From Acholeplasma laidlawii (lineage in GTDB: Bacteria > Bacillota_I > Bacilli_A > Acholeplasmatales > Acholeplasmataceae), in assembly GCF_015709225.1 (NCBI RefSeq), contig NZ_JADNRS010000029.1:1-64000 (forward strand): a stretch of 64,000 bases of DNA. Reading direction: 5' to 3'. The notes below the pieces were generated by a model. The model saw only the letters and a program-made list of their open reading frames with translations. It was not told the origin of the DNA and searched no databases. This document shows positions 7,776-18,028 of this stretch, piece by piece (positions within the stretch are counted from its first letter, which is position 1; each line of letters opens with the position of its first letter). The translations under genes were made by a program, and so were the position numbers.

Positions 7776-7804
7776 AAAACCTGAGGTTACTCGGGTTTTT
7801 TCAC
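7776..7804 (+). terminator. Terminator after rplL
   Basis: AAAAACCTGAG pairs with CTCGGGTTTTT around GTTA/loop bases (one G-T pair) and ends in a T run. Confidence 0.8.
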
Positions 7805-7825
7805 TTCTTTTTTATAGGTGAATTT

Positions 7826-8419
7826 ATGTCGCATTACTTTAAAAATGATCCCAATTTAATCAGTGAAGAAACTACGTATCAAGTCGAAATGTTTGATCAA
7901 AAATTTACATTTTTATCAGATAAAGGTGTTTTTAGTAAAGGCCACTTAGATACTGGTTCATACGCACTTATAACCAATTTAGATATACCTACTCATGCAA
8001 CAAGCCTACTGGATGTGGGTTCAGGCATTGGTGTGATAGGTATTATCTTAAAAAAAGTACATCCGACCTTGGATGTTACTCAAATAGATATTAATACACG
8101 TGCACTAGAACTTAATATTAAAAACAATAAACTCAACCAAGTTGAAACAAACGTGTATGAGTCAAATTTATTCAGTCATGTAGACAAAACATTTGATTGT
8201 ATCGTATCTAACCCACCAATTCGAACGGGTAAAGCTACAATATACAACTTATATAAAGATGCCTATAAACATTTAAATACATCTGGACAATTGTGGATAG
8301 TCGTTAGAAAAGATCAAGGTGCTAAATCTACTATAGATTATTTATCAACAATTTATGAAGAAGTAGAACTTGTCAAACGACATAAGGGTTTTTATGTGAT
8401 ATGCGCACAAAAGAGATGA
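7826..8419 (+). CDS. RsmC/YbxB-like class I SAM-dependent RNA methyltransferase
   Basis: I choose ATG 7826 (197 residues, MSHYFKNDPNLISEE) because the longer ORF runs through the preceding terminator and TAGGTGAA lies just upstream. Motif I 'LLDVGSGIGVIGIILKK' (residues about 60-80) binds SAM, and 'CIVSNPPIRTGK' is the NPPx motif of N-methyltransferases acting on guanine or adenine. It matches the RsmC family that methylates 16S rRNA; in Bacillus subtilis the homologue ybxB sits at this same spot between rplL and rpoB. The exact target base is inferred from family, not shown. It ends in TGA. Confidence 0.88.
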   Translation: MSHYFKNDPNLISEETTYQVEMFDQKFTFLSDKGVFSKGHLDTGSYALITNLDIPTHATSLLDVGSGIGVIGIILKKVHPTLDVTQIDINTRALELNIKNNKLNQVETNVYESNLFSHVDKTFDCIVSNPPIRTGKATIYNLYKDAYKHLNTSGQLWIVVRKDQGAKSTIDYLSTIYEEVELVKRHKGFYVICAQKR

Positions 8420-8434
8420 AAACCACCATTTATA

Positions 8435-8464
8435 TTGACACTATTGTATACAATGTGGTAAAAT
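8435..8464 (+). promoter_or_regulatory. Promoter of rpoB-rpoC
   Basis: TTGACA (8435-8440), 18-base spacer, TAAAAT (8459-8464), about 90 bases before rpoB. Confidence 0.8.
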
Positions 8465-8556
8465 TATAAAATGCATAGAAATGGGGTTTTTATATATTTA
8501 TATATATAAATGAAGCCCAACACAAGAATTTTAAATAACGATAGGAGTGTGGATTC

Positions 8557-11500
8557 ATGAGTTATAAAACCGTAAAATACGGAAAAAAAGCAGAACGACG
8601 TGATTATTCAAAAATGTTACATCAGGTTGAACTGCCGAATCTTATCGAGATACAGACTAAATCCTTTGAGGAGTTTGTAGAAACTGGTATTGATGAACTG
8701 TTAAAAGACATTTCACCAATTGAAGGACACAATGGTGACTTGAAACTCTACTTTGAGGAGAGTTCATTATCCGAACCAAAGTATTCTACTATTGAAACCA
8801 AAATTCGTGATCTAAACTATTCTAGACAATTATCTGCTAGAGTTAAATTAGAAAACGCAATTACAGGTGAAGTAAGAGAATCCACCGTATTAATGACAGA
8901 CCTTCCTATGATGACACCATCAGGGACTTTTATCATTAATGGCGCTGAACGTGTAGTTGTATCCCAAATTGTACGTTCATCAGGTGTTTATTATACATCT
9001 GAATTGGATAAAAAAATAAACCAAATTAAGTACTCTGCACAAGTTATCCCAACACGTGGTGCTTGGATAGAGTTTGAACAAGGTTCTAAAGAGATTTTAT
9101 ATGCTAAACTTGACCGTTCTAAGAAAGTACCATTAACAACTTTCATTAGAGCATTAGGGTTTACTACTAAAAAAGATATTGAAGAAGCTTTTGGTCGCTC
9201 AAGCTTAATTACCAACACTTTTGAAAAAGATGAAACCAAATCACCAAATGAAGCGGTTATTGATCTTTACTCAAAACTACGTCAAGGTGAAAAAGTTCCA
9301 GCTGATGCAGCACGCGAATTCATTAGAATGCGCTTATTTGATGCTAGACGTTATGATCTAGCTAAAGTAGGACGTTATAAATTCAATAAGAAACTAGACG
9401 TATTAGCAAGAGCAGAAGGTACATACTTAGCAAATGATATCATCTTAGATGGTGAAGTATTAGTTGCTAAAGATACACACCTTACAAAAGAAGTCATTCA
9501 ATTATTAGACCAAAACCGTGACGCTTTTAGAAAACAATTAATTACTAAAGAAAATAACTTACAAAACGAAACCGCTGATGAAATATTAGCAACTACTTTA
9601 CCAGAAGGTGGTAACACACTTTATGCTAAAGAAAATGTTGTTAACTTAAAAACTGGTGAAATTTTAGTTAAGAAAAATGAAGCGATTACTGAAGAAGTTT
9701 TAACAAACTTAAGAAAAAATAGACATTCAATTGATGAAAAAGTAATCAAGTACTTCTTAACAGAAGATGTTTACAAAAAAGAATCATTACGCCAAGGCGT
9801 TATTTCTGAAATTCTTGATGTATATGTATATGATGATGCAGGCGATAAATCAAACGTTATCCGCATTATCGGTAGTGACCAAAGAGAAGATAGAATCTTT
9901 GTAGCAGTATCTGATATTGTTGCAAGTATTTCATACTTCCTAAATCTATATGAAGGTTTAGGGAATGTAGATGATATCGACCACTTAGGTAACAGACGTC
10001 TAAGATTAATTGGAGAACTATTAAAAAACCAATTTAGAATTGGTTTAGCAAGAGCTGAAAAGAACATCAAAGATAAGATGTCTACAACAAACTTTAATGA
10101 TGCAACTCCTGCAAATGTTATTAACATGACACCACTTGTAGGTGCTATTAAAACATTCTTTGGTTCATCACAATTATCACAATTCATGGACCAAATTAAT
10201 CCACTAGCTGAGTTAACTCAAAAACGTAGAGTATCTGCGTTAGGTACTGGTGGTATTGCAAGAGATAGAGCTGGGGTTGAAGTACGTGACGTGCATAACT
10301 CTCACTACGGTAGACTTTGTCCAATTGAAACACCTGAAGGTCCTTCAATTGGTTTAATCTCATCACTTGCTACATACGCTAAAGTCGATGAATACGGCTT
10401 TATTAAAACTCCTTTCTTAAAAGTTGTACAAAACGGAAATGAAACATCAGTAACTAAAGAAGTTATTTACTTAACTGCTGACGAAGAATCAGATCACGTG
10501 ATTGCATCTGCTGCTACACCAATGGATGAACATGGTTTATTCATTGAAAATAGAGTTATTGCAAGACGTAATGGTGAAACTGGTATTTATGATGCTAATG
10601 AAATCACTGCAATGGACGTTAGTCCAAAACAGGTTGTATCTGTTGCGACATCATCTATTCCATTCCTAGAACACGATGATGCTTCTCGTGCACTTATGGG
10701 TGCGAACATGCAACGTCAAGCAGTACCTTTATTACAACCTACATCTCCAATTGTTGGTACAGGTGTTGAATACCGTGCAGCTAAAGACTCTGGTGCTGTA
10801 GTCATTGCTAAAAACTCAGGTTATGTAACCTATGTCGATGGTAAGAAGATTATCATTACACCAGAACCTACGGATACAATTAAGTCTGGATCTAAAACAC
10901 TTTATAAAGTGGGTGGAGAATTTGATTACGGTATCGCTAAGAAATTATACGAAACCAAATCAGTCCAAAATGATCAATATGATTTAATTCAATTCTTTAG
11001 ATCGAATCAAGATACATTAATCTTACAAAAACCAATCGTTATGCAAGGTGAATATGTTGATGCAGGCGATGTCATTGCTGATGGTCCTTCAACTGAAAAA
11101 GGTGAATTAGCATTAGGACGTAACGTAACCGTGGCATTCATGACATGGGAAGGTTATAATTATGAAGATGCTGTCATCATGAGTGAAGACCTAGTCAAAC
11201 ATGACGTATATACATCGATTCACATTGACGAATATGAAATTGAAACAAGAGATTTAAAACAAGCTAACGGTAAAGAAGAAATCACAAGAGAAATTCCTAA
11301 CGTTGGTCAAGAAGCGATTAAATTCTTAGATGAGCGCGGTATTATCGTACCAGGTTCAGAAGTTAAAGAAGGCGACATCTTAGTTGGTAAAATCACACCT
11401 AAAGGTGTATTTGAACCAACGCCATCAGAAAAACTAATTCACGCTGTTATTGGTGATAAAGCTAAAGAATATAGAGATTCATCTCTACGCGTACCTCATG

Positions 11501-12372
11501 GTGGCGGTGGAGTGGTTCAATCTGTTCAATACTTCAGCAAGAAAAATGGCGATCAATTACCAACTGGTGTAAATGAGCAAATTAGAGTATATGTGGCTAA
11601 AAAGCGTAAAATCACTGAAGGTGATAAAATGGCTGGACGTCACGGTAATAAAGGTGTTATTTCTAAAATTTTACCAAGAGAAGATATGCCATATTTAGCA
11701 GATGGAACATATGTTGATATCATGTTAAACCCACTAGGGGTTCCATCACGTATGAACATTGGACAAATCTTAGAGATTCACTTAGGAATTTCTGCTCAAA
11801 AATTAGGTATTAAAGTTGCATCTCCAGTATTCGATGGTGTGACTAACGATGAGTTAGGCGCAATCATGGAAGAAGCTGGTATTGCACCAGATGGTAAGAC
11901 TACATTATATGATGGTCGTACCGGAGAACCTTATAACAACCGTATTTCAGTTGGTGTAATGTACATGATCAAACTATCGCATATGGTTGATGATAAACTA
12001 CATGCTAGAAACGTTGGACCTTATACATTAGTTACACAACAACCAATGGGTGGTAAAGCTCAAAATGGTGGACAACGTTTCGGGGAGATGGAAGTTTGGG
12101 CACTTTATGCATATGGTGCTGCACATACACTTCAAGAAATGTTAACAATTAAATCAGATGATATGATTGGACGTAATAAAGTGTATTATGCAATTACACA
12201 CGGACAAGAAATACCAAAAGCTAGTATTCCTGAATCCTTTAGAGTATTAACAAGAGAACTTCAAGCCCTAGGCTTATATGTAGAACTTATTGATGCAAAC
12301 AAGGGAGAAAATGAGGCGATCAAGTCTTTAGTAGACAACTCGTCCAAAGGTTTTAACAAAGGGAGGTTTTAA
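8557..12372 (+). CDS. rpoB: DNA-directed RNA polymerase beta subunit
   Basis: 1271 residues, typical for Firmicutes. The rifampicin-binding cluster is easily found ('[20 protein letters not shown]', then 'KRRVSALG'). At the position of E. coli His526 there is Gln (residue 555, codon 10219-10221). Conserved '[20 protein letters not shown]', '[12 protein letters not shown]', '[13 protein letters not shown]' and '[26 protein letters not shown]' are present. ATAGGAGTG sets ATG 8557. It forms half of the polymerase active-site cleft with RpoC, which starts 3 bases after this stop. The organism is predicted to be less sensitive to rifampicin, by inference from the Gln. Confidence 0.98.
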   Translation: MSYKTVKYGKKAERRDYSKMLHQVELPNLIEIQTKSFEEFVETGIDELLKDISPIEGHNGDLKLYFEESSLSEPKYSTIETKIRDLNYSRQLSARVKLENAITGEVRESTVLMTDLPMMTPSGTFIINGAERVVVSQIVRSSGVYYTSELDKKINQIKYSAQVIPTRGAWIEFEQGSKEILYAKLDRSKKVPLTTFIRALGFTTKKDIEEAFGRSSLITNTFEKDETKSPNEAVIDLYSKLRQGEKVPADAAREFIRMRLFDARRYDLAKVGRYKFNKKLDVLARAEGTYLANDIILDGEVLVAKDTHLTKEVIQLLDQNRDAFRKQLITKENNLQNETADEILATTLPEGGNTLYAKENVVNLKTGEILVKKNEAITEEVLTNLRKNRHSIDEKVIKYFLTEDVYKKESLRQGVISEILDVYVYDDAGDKSNVIRIIGSDQREDRIFVAVSDIVASISYFLNLYEGLGNVDDIDHLGNRRLRLIGELLKNQFRIGLARAEKNIKDKMSTTNFNDATPANVINMTPLVGAIKTFFGSSQLSQFMDQINPLAELTQKRRVSALGTGGIARDRAGVEVRDVHNSHYGRLCPIETPEGPSIGLISSLATYAKVDEYGFIKTPFLKVVQNGNETSVTKEVIYLTADEESDHVIASAATPMDEHGLFIENRVIARRNGETGIYDANEITAMDVSPKQVVSVATSSIPFLEHDDASRALMGANMQRQAVPLLQPTSPIVGTGVEYRAAKDSGAVVIAKNSGYVTYVDGKKIIITPEPTDTIKSGSKTLYKVGGEFDYGIAKKLYETKSVQNDQYDLIQFFRSNQDTLILQKPIVMQGEYVDAGDVIADGPSTEKGELALGRNVTVAFMTWEGYNYEDAVIMSEDLVKHDVYTSIHIDEYEIETRDLKQANGKEEITREIPNVGQEAIKFLDERGIIVPGSEVKEGDILVGKITPKGVFEPTPSEKLIHAVIGDKAKEYRDSSLRVPHGGGGVVQSVQYFSKKNGDQLPTGVNEQIRVYVAKKRKITEGDKMAGRHGNKGVISKILPREDMPYLADGTYVDIMLNPLGVPSRMNIGQILEIHLGISAQKLGIKVASPVFDGVTNDELGAIMEEAGIAPDGKTTLYDGRTGEPYNNRISVGVMYMIKLSHMVDDKLHARNVGPYTLVTQQPMGGKAQNGGQRFGEMEVWALYAYGAAHTLQEMLTIKSDDMIGRNKVYYAITHGQEIPKASIPESFRVLTRELQALGLYVELIDANKGENEAIKSLVDNSSKGFNKGRF

Positions 12373-12374
12373 TC

Positions 12375-15300
12375 ATGGCTAAGAACGAAGTATTATCCTT
12401 ACCTGTAGATTCTTTAAAATTAAGTCAAACTGCATTAGATAGATTAAAACTATCTGGTATTAGTCGTTTAGAAGATTTCAATACATTTAACTTAAAAGAA
12501 CTTCAAATGTTATTGGGTGATTCTTTTAATGAAGTCCTTCCAACATTAATTTATTACAAATTACCAAGAGATGTAAGAGATTTATCATTATCAGATGAAG
12601 TTGTTTCCGTACTTGAAACAGCAGGTATTAAAGATTTAGAAGCATTAACAAAATATGACAAATCAACACTTTATCACGTGTTTAAAGACGATGAGTTCTT
12701 ATTAAAAGAAATCAACGATTTATTTGAACTATATCGCGAAGAAAAATTATCAACTGAGAATGTATCAACAGAAGTTTTTGAGGAAGTTTTAATTCCTCAA
12801 GAAGTATCTGTTGAAGACAGAGTCAACAAGATAATTCAACCAATTCGTAAAACATATGGTTCTAAAGCATTTACACACTTTAAGGTAAGACTTGCTAGTC
12901 CTGATGAAATTAGAAACTGGTCTTATGGTGAAGTTATTAACCATGAAACCATTAACTATAGAACATCAAAACCTGAACCGGGTGGACTATTTGATGAAAG
13001 AATTTTTGGACCTACAAGAGATTATCAATGTGCTTGTGGTAAAAAACAAACTGTAAACAAAGGACAAATTTGTCCGAAATGTGGTATCGAAATTACTGAG
13101 TCAAAAGTACGTCGTGAACGTATGGGACATATTAACTTAGAAGCACCTGTTGTGCATACATGGTACTTAAAAAACTCTCCTTCAAGATTAGCAATCCTAT
13201 TAGGTATTAAAGCTAAACAATTAGAAGAAGTTGTTTACCATGCAAGTTATATTGTTACTGACCCAGGTCAAAATACACCACTTGCTAAAAAACAAATCTT
13301 ATCTGAACAAGACTATTCTTTACTAGTTGAAGAATATGGTTCAAGATTTACAGCACTTACTGGTGCTGAAGCGGTTAAAAAATTACTTCAAGATCTAGAT
13401 TTAGATAAAGAAGTTAAGAGTTTAAGAAGACGCTTAAAAACAAGTTCTAAACAAAAACGTGATCGTATTATTAAACGTTTAGATGTAGTTGAAGCATTTA
13501 ACCAGTCAGACAATAAACCTGAATGGATGGTTATGGATGTTATTCCAGTCATTCCACCAGATTTACGCCCAATGGTTCCACTAGATGGTGGTAGATTTGC
13601 AACAACCGACCTTAACGACTTATATAGAAGAATCTTAAATAGAAACAACCGTCTAAAGAAACAAAAAGAACAAATGGCTCCTCGTTTAATTACTAAGAAC
13701 GAAAAACGTATGTTACAAGAAGCAGTAGATGCATTATTTGATAACGCAAAACGCGGTAAGAAGGCTGCTGTTGAACGTAACCGCCACTTAAAATCATTAT
13801 CTGATTTACTACGTGGTAAACAAGGACGTTTCCGTCAAAACTTATTAGGTAAACGTGTGGACTACTCTGGACGTTCAGTTATTATTGTTGGTCCAGACTT
13901 AGAAATGTACCAATGTGGTATTCCACGTGAAATGGCAATCACTTTATTTAAACCATTTATTTTACGTGAATTACAATTAACACATGGTGCAGAAAAGAAA
14001 AATGCGAACGCTAAATACGAAAGACGCGATGATGATACATGGCGTGCTTTAGAAAAAGTTGTACGTGAGCACCCAGTATTACTTAACCGTGCGCCAACGC
14101 TACATAGACTTGGTATTCAAGCATTCGAAGTGAAGTTAATTGATGGTAAAGCGATTCGTCTACACCCGCTTGTAACGCCTGCGTTTAACGCGGACTTTGA
14201 CGGGGACCAAATGGCAGTTCACTTACCACTATCACCAGAAGCTCAAGCAGAAGCAAGATTGTTAATGCTTGCATCTAATAACATCTTAAACCCTAGAGAT
14301 GGTAAACCAGTTGTTACACCATCTCAAGATATGGTTTTAGGTAACTACTACCTAACTATTGAAGAGTCTAAAGATCGTGATTTTGGTGATGATCTACAAA
14401 GAGCTAAAAAACACCAAGAAATGCACCGCCATGAAGGTAAGTTCTTCTCATCTATTGATGAAGTTAAAATTGCTTATCAGAATAAAGATATTTCATTACA
14501 TACAAGAATTATCATTAAACCAGAAACAGTTAAAGACACATTCACAGAAGAACAAAAGAACATGTATTTAGTTACTACATTAGGTAAAATTATCTTTAAC
14601 GAAATCTTACCTGAAACATTCCCTTATGTAAATGAACCTACAATGTCTAACTTAAGTGAAAAGACACCGGACATTTACTTCATTAAAAAGGGTGTGAATC
14701 CAAAGGATGCACTAAAACATATTCCTACACCTGAGCCATTTAAGAAGAGATTCTTATCTATGGTTATTGCACAAGTATTTAAATTATTCCACATTTCTGA
14801 AACATCAAGAATGTTAGATAAATTAAAAGACTTAGGATTTAAATATTCAACTGTTGCTGGTATTACTATTTCTTATGCAGACATCAACGTATACTCTAAG
14901 AAAAAAGAAATGGTTGAAGCAACCGAAGCAGAAATTAATGAAATTGAAGAATGGTTCGAAGATGGATTACTAACAGATTCAGAACGTCGTAAACTTGTTA
15001 TTGATAAATGGACAAATGTTAAAAACGATATTCAATCTGGTATTATGCAAGAATTCGACAAAGATAATAATATCTTTATGATGAGTGACTCCGGTGCACG
15101 TGGTAACGTATCTAACTTTACACAGTTAGTCGGTATGAGAGGACTCATGAGTAACCCTAAGGGTGAAACGATTGAAGTTCCTGTTCAATCATCATTTAGA
15201 GAAGGTCTAACCGTATCTGAATTCTTTATCTCCACCCACGGTGCGAGAAAAGGTTCTACCGATACCGCGCTTAAGACCGCAGAATCTGGTTACTTAACAC

Positions 15301-16502
15301 GTCGTTTAGTTGACGTATCACAAGACGTTATTATTGTTGAGGATGATTGTGGTTCAAGCCACGGTGTTTATGTAGAAGCAATCAAAGATGAGTCAGGTAA
15401 AGAAATCGTTCCATTATACGATAGAATTTATGGCCGCTTTGCTGCTCATGACATAATAAATCCAAAAACTGGTGAAGTATTTGTGAAACGTAATGAACTG
15501 ATTACTGAAGAAATTGGTTTAGCAATCGTTAAATCAGGTATGCAAAAAGTTGAAATTAGAAGTATTATGACATGTACATCAAGTCATGGTATTTGTGCGA
15601 AAGACTACGGTATTAACTTAGCTACAAACCAATTTGTTGAAGTTGGTGAAGCTATTGGGGTTGTTGCTGCTCAATCAATTGGTGAGCCTGGTACACAGTT
15701 AACCATGCGTACATTCCATACAGGTGGGGTTGCTGCTGGTGCCGATATTACTCAAGGTTTACCGCGTATTCAAGAGTTATTTGAAGCGCGTAATCCAAAA
15801 GGTAAAGCAACCATCTCAGAAGTTGAAGGTAAAGTTAAAGATATCTCACGTCGTGGTGGTTCAATTAGTATTACAATTAATGATGCTCAAGGTACTGAAT
15901 ACAAATACACGCTTGATCCAAACATTGAAGCTTTAGTTAAAAAAGGTCAAGAAGTTGTTGCAGGTCAAAAATTATCTAGTGGATCTATTAATCCAAAAGA
16001 ATTACTACGTGTAACAGATGTTAAAACAGCATCTAACTACATTTTAGAAGAAGTTCAAAAAGTTTACCGCGCTCAAGGGGTTGAAATTTCAGATAAACAC
16101 GTTGAAGTTATTATTCGTCAAATGTTACGTCGTATCATGGTTATTATTGAAGGTGATACAAACATCTTACCGGGTACAGAGGTATCTATTGATGAGTTCA
16201 AACGTGAAAATAAAGAAGTACTTAAAAACCGTGGTCGCTTAGCTGTTGGTCGCCCAATACTATTAGGTATTACTAGAGCATCTCTAAGAAGTGACTCCTT
16301 CTTATCTGCTGCATCCTTCCAAGAAACTACAAGAATCTTAACAGATGCTGCAATTAGAAGTAAGAAAGATGAATTACATGGATTAAAAGAAAACGTCATT
16401 ATCGGTGGATTAATCCCAGCTGGTACAGGTATACTGCAAGAAAAATTCTTCCATTATGATCAACCAGAAGATAAAAAACCAGTATATGATGATTTCGAAT
16501 AA
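12375..16502 (+). CDS. rpoC: DNA-directed RNA polymerase beta' subunit with novel N-terminal extension
   Basis: 1375 residues. The canonical beta' start ('[19 protein letters not shown]') comes only at residue 169, followed by the Zn-binding 'CACGKK...CPKCG', the rudder/lid region, and the catalytic '[12 protein letters not shown]'. Residues 1-165 are an added N-terminal region. It holds two helical repeats, about 11-58 and 68-118, each with the pattern LxLS...L..xGI..LE.l, much like the alpha-subunit C-terminal domain. ATG 12375 has GGGAGG at the end of rpoB with good spacing, so the extension is truly encoded and not a misplaced start. A terminator follows the gene. Confidence 0.97.
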   Translation: MAKNEVLSLPVDSLKLSQTALDRLKLSGISRLEDFNTFNLKELQMLLGDSFNEVLPTLIYYKLPRDVRDLSLSDEVVSVLETAGIKDLEALTKYDKSTLYHVFKDDEFLLKEINDLFELYREEKLSTENVSTEVFEEVLIPQEVSVEDRVNKIIQPIRKTYGSKAFTHFKVRLASPDEIRNWSYGEVINHETINYRTSKPEPGGLFDERIFGPTRDYQCACGKKQTVNKGQICPKCGIEITESKVRRERMGHINLEAPVVHTWYLKNSPSRLAILLGIKAKQLEEVVYHASYIVTDPGQNTPLAKKQILSEQDYSLLVEEYGSRFTALTGAEAVKKLLQDLDLDKEVKSLRRRLKTSSKQKRDRIIKRLDVVEAFNQSDNKPEWMVMDVIPVIPPDLRPMVPLDGGRFATTDLNDLYRRILNRNNRLKKQKEQMAPRLITKNEKRMLQEAVDALFDNAKRGKKAAVERNRHLKSLSDLLRGKQGRFRQNLLGKRVDYSGRSVIIVGPDLEMYQCGIPREMAITLFKPFILRELQLTHGAEKKNANAKYERRDDDTWRALEKVVREHPVLLNRAPTLHRLGIQAFEVKLIDGKAIRLHPLVTPAFNADFDGDQMAVHLPLSPEAQAEARLLMLASNNILNPRDGKPVVTPSQDMVLGNYYLTIEESKDRDFGDDLQRAKKHQEMHRHEGKFFSSIDEVKIAYQNKDISLHTRIIIKPETVKDTFTEEQKNMYLVTTLGKIIFNEILPETFPYVNEPTMSNLSEKTPDIYFIKKGVNPKDALKHIPTPEPFKKRFLSMVIAQVFKLFHISETSRMLDKLKDLGFKYSTVAGITISYADINVYSKKKEMVEATEAEINEIEEWFEDGLLTDSERRKLVIDKWTNVKNDIQSGIMQEFDKDNNIFMMSDSGARGNVSNFTQLVGMRGLMSNPKGETIEVPVQSSFREGLTVSEFFISTHGARKGSTDTALKTAESGYLTRRLVDVSQDVIIVEDDCGSSHGVYVEAIKDESGKEIVPLYDRIYGRFAAHDIINPKTGEVFVKRNELITEEIGLAIVKSGMQKVEIRSIMTCTSSHGICAKDYGINLATNQFVEVGEAIGVVAAQSIGEPGTQLTMRTFHTGGVAAGADITQGLPRIQELFEARNPKGKATISEVEGKVKDISRRGGSISITINDAQGTEYKYTLDPNIEALVKKGQEVVAGQKLSSGSINPKELLRVTDVKTASNYILEEVQKVYRAQGVEISDKHVEVIIRQMLRRIMVIIEGDTNILPGTEVSIDEFKRENKEVLKNRGRLAVGRPILLGITRASLRSDSFLSAASFQETTRILTDAAIRSKKDELHGLKENVIIGGLIPAGTGILQEKFFHYDQPEDKKPVYDDFE

Positions 16503-16524
16503 TATTTAAGTAAAAAACATTTTT

Positions 16525-16560
16525 AAAAGAGACTATTTAATAAAAATAGTCTCTTTTTAT
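16525..16560 (+). terminator. Terminator of rpoBC
   Basis: AAAAGAGACTATTT (16525-16538) / AAATAGTCTCTTTT (16544-16557), then T-rich. Confidence 0.85.
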
Positions 16561-16577
16561 ATCAAAATGCTAATAAT

Positions 16578-16606
16578 TTCAATATTTTATACTTTCAAAG
16601 TATAAT
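16578..16606 (+). promoter_or_regulatory. Promoter of the candidate small RNA
   Basis: TTCAAT (16578-16583), 17-base spacer, TATAAT (16601-16606). There is no gene between this and the terminator at 16682-16712. Confidence 0.5.
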
Positions 16607-16612
16607 TAAGGT

Positions 16613-16712
16613 GTAATCTAATATATTAGTCAAGGCTGTAAAGACTCAAGGGGAGAAAGTTTTTACAGTCATAAAAATCATAAAGAGGGGTACTAAAAGG
16701 TACCCCTTTTTA
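16613..16712 (+). ncRNA. Candidate small structured RNA or attenuator
   Basis: About 100 bases between a good -10 box and a very strong terminator carry no ORF. They contain a hairpin CTGTAAA-gACT (16636-16646) / AGT..TTTACAG (16658-16668) whose loop shows AAGGGGAG. The 3' end is a 12-bp terminator (AAAGAGGGGTAC / GTACCCCTTTTT, 16682-16712). The loop AAGGGG (16648-16653) is also complementary to CCCCTT of the terminator (16703-16708), so two exclusive folds are possible. It may be a free small RNA, or a termination switch for the GNAT gene, although that gene seems to have its own -10 box at 16723. No known RNA family is recognised. Confidence 0.45.
16682..16712 (+). terminator. Strong terminator before the GNAT gene
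   Basis: AGGGGTAC (16686-16693) / GTACCCCT (16700-16707), extended by A-T pairs, with a T run. Confidence 0.85.
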
Positions 16713-16758
16713 TCTTATAGGTTATAATAGAGCTATAAACTAAGTAGGAGGTAGACAT

Positions 16759-17034
16759 ATGATGTTCAAACAAGAACCCGGACGATTTTATTTAAATGAT
16801 GAATCGGGTAAAATGATTGCAGAAATCACTTATAAATATATCGGTGAAAATATTGCAGCAACGCATACATTTGTTGATCCAGTATTAAGAGGACAAGGTA
16901 TTGCACAAAAGTTAGTCGATGAAGTTGTAAGACTTTCTAGAAGTGAAGGGAAGAAAATAGATCCTGTTTGTCCATATATAGAAAATCTTTTCGAAAAGGA
17001 TATGCAGTATAGTGATGTGTATTTAAAGCGTTAG
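16759..17034 (+). CDS. Small GNAT-family N-acetyltransferase (YjdJ/NATD1 type)
   Basis: 91 residues, a one-domain GNAT of the COG2388 type. 'ATHTFVDPVLRGQGIAQKLVDEVVRLSRSEGKKIDPVCPYIENLFEK' holds the acetyl-CoA pyrophosphate loop (RGQGIA, about residues 50-55) and the family-specific 'P.CPY' motif. GTAGGAGGTAG is well placed for ATG 16759 or 16762. A TATAAT at 16723-16728 likely drives it. The acceptor substrate is unknown; small members of this group acetylate metabolites or proteins. It is monocistronic as far as seen. Confidence 0.85.
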   Translation: MMFKQEPGRFYLNDESGKMIAEITYKYIGENIAATHTFVDPVLRGQGIAQKLVDEVVRLSRSEGKKIDPVCPYIENLFEKDMQYSDVYLKR

Positions 17035-17119
17035 ATTATAGTGATTGACAGTTTTAAATGTAAGGTATGTTAAAATAATTGTTGTGTGATAAATAATTAC
17101 ATAGATTAGGGAGAAATCT

Positions 17120-17441
17120 ATGCAAACTGTAAATATAGCTTTATTTGTTTGTCCAAAATAATAAAGTAAGATATGATCACTTAACTGGCATATTTAATAG
17201 AAGGCATATGGATTATTATTTAGATGATAAACTAATACGTGCAAAACGCGGTAAACTATTTTCAGCTATTTTATTTGATTTAGACGATTTTAAAGATATC
17301 AATGATAAATTTAAACTAAGTATCAGTCATGGTCATTATGTATATCAAACAAATTTGGACTTAACACGAGATCAATTCATTGATGTTGTAGATAGAAATA
17401 TGTATGATAATAAAATAAACAAAAAGAAATCGAGTATATGA
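17120..17441 (+). pseudogene. GGDEF diguanylate cyclase remnant with internal deletion and frameshift
   Basis: A well-formed start (GGGAG then ATG 17120) opens a frame that stops after 13 codons, while the coding content continues in another frame from about 17139. That frame begins a GGDEF domain ('YDHLTGIFNRRHMDYYL', 'SAILFDLDDFKDINDKF') and then jumps straight to the domain's end ('SISHGHYVYQTN...FIDVVDRNMYDNKINKKK'). The middle, including the GG(D/E)EF catalytic loop, is missing. The protein could not make cyclic di-GMP. TGA 17439-17441 overlaps the next gene's ATG. Upstream membrane or sensor parts are also lost. Confidence 0.75.
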
Positions 17442-17866
17442 TACAAAATACGATATTAAACCAATTAAATGAAAAGGGATTTGTTGTATCTAAAATAAGA
17501 GGGGTAAGTATGTGGCCCTTCTTTAATCAAAAAAACACACAAGTCTACATCAAGCGCACGCCTAATTATAAAAAAAATGATTGTATATTATTTTTAAGAT
17601 TCAATGGCCAACTCATACTACACCGTATTTTAAAGGTAAAGGATGTCTACTTTTTAGTATCAGGTGATAATGAATCTGTCGTAGAAAAAGTTTATTTAGA
17701 ACAGATAAAAGGATGTGTTTTTGAATATTATAAACACGGTAAGACAAAAACACTTACAGGTTTTAGATACCATGTATACCTTATATTTATGAAACTTTGT
17801 CGCCCACTTAGAGTCTTAAGAGACTTTATTAAAAAGTTCATTAAGAAATTAATTGGTAGAAAATAG
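17438..17866 (+). CDS. S24/S26-type signal-peptidase-like protein
   Basis: 142 residues. 'VSKIRGVSMWPFF' (about residues 17-29) is the peptidase box with the nucleophilic Ser, and 'ILFLRFNGQLILHRILKVKD' holds a His (HRIL) where type I bacterial signal peptidases have the general-base Lys. A Ser-His pair is typical of SipW/ER-type and of S24/S26 proteins found beside peptide-maturation genes. There is no clear N-terminal membrane anchor; the C-terminus is basic and weakly hydrophobic ('YHVYLIFMKLCRPLRVL'). It overlaps the GGDEF remnant by 4 bases. The substrate is unknown and could be out of the window. Confidence 0.7.
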   Translation: MIQNTILNQLNEKGFVVSKIRGVSMWPFFNQKNTQVYIKRTPNYKKNDCILFLRFNGQLILHRILKVKDVYFLVSGDNESVVEKVYLEQIKGCVFEYYKHGKTKTLTGFRYHVYLIFMKLCRPLRVLRDFIKKFIKKLIGRK

Positions 17867-17894
17867 CGCATTGATTACTTCATAAAAGGCAAAT

Positions 17895-17920
17895 AGACCA
17901 CAAAAATCGTGGTCTTTTTA
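17895..17920 (+). terminator. Terminator after the S26-like gene
   Basis: AGACCAC (17895-17901) / GTGGTCT (17909-17915), then T5. Confidence 0.8.
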
Positions 17921-17932
17921 ATGTAAATATTG

Positions 17933-17946
17933 TGAAAACGTATTCA
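17933..17946 (+). promoter_or_regulatory. CcpA cre-like operator upstream of adhE
   Basis: TGAAAACGTATTCA is a partial palindrome that fits the core of the Firmicute catabolite-response consensus (TGNAANCGNWNNCW). It lies just upstream of a likely promoter: TTGAAT 17959-17964, 16 bases, TAAAAT 17981-17986. Presence of CcpA in this organism is not shown. Confidence 0.45.
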
Positions 17947-18028
17947 TTATAGTTTCATTTGAATTAATTTTAAATTCATATAAAATAGAGCTATAAAACC
18001 AATTCAAATAACACAAGGAGAATTTAAT

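Noticed and set aside
17931-17950. Possible Rex site before adhE (TTGTGA...TCAT)
   Set aside because: The second half-site does not read TCACAA at the right spacing; the cre-like reading fits better.
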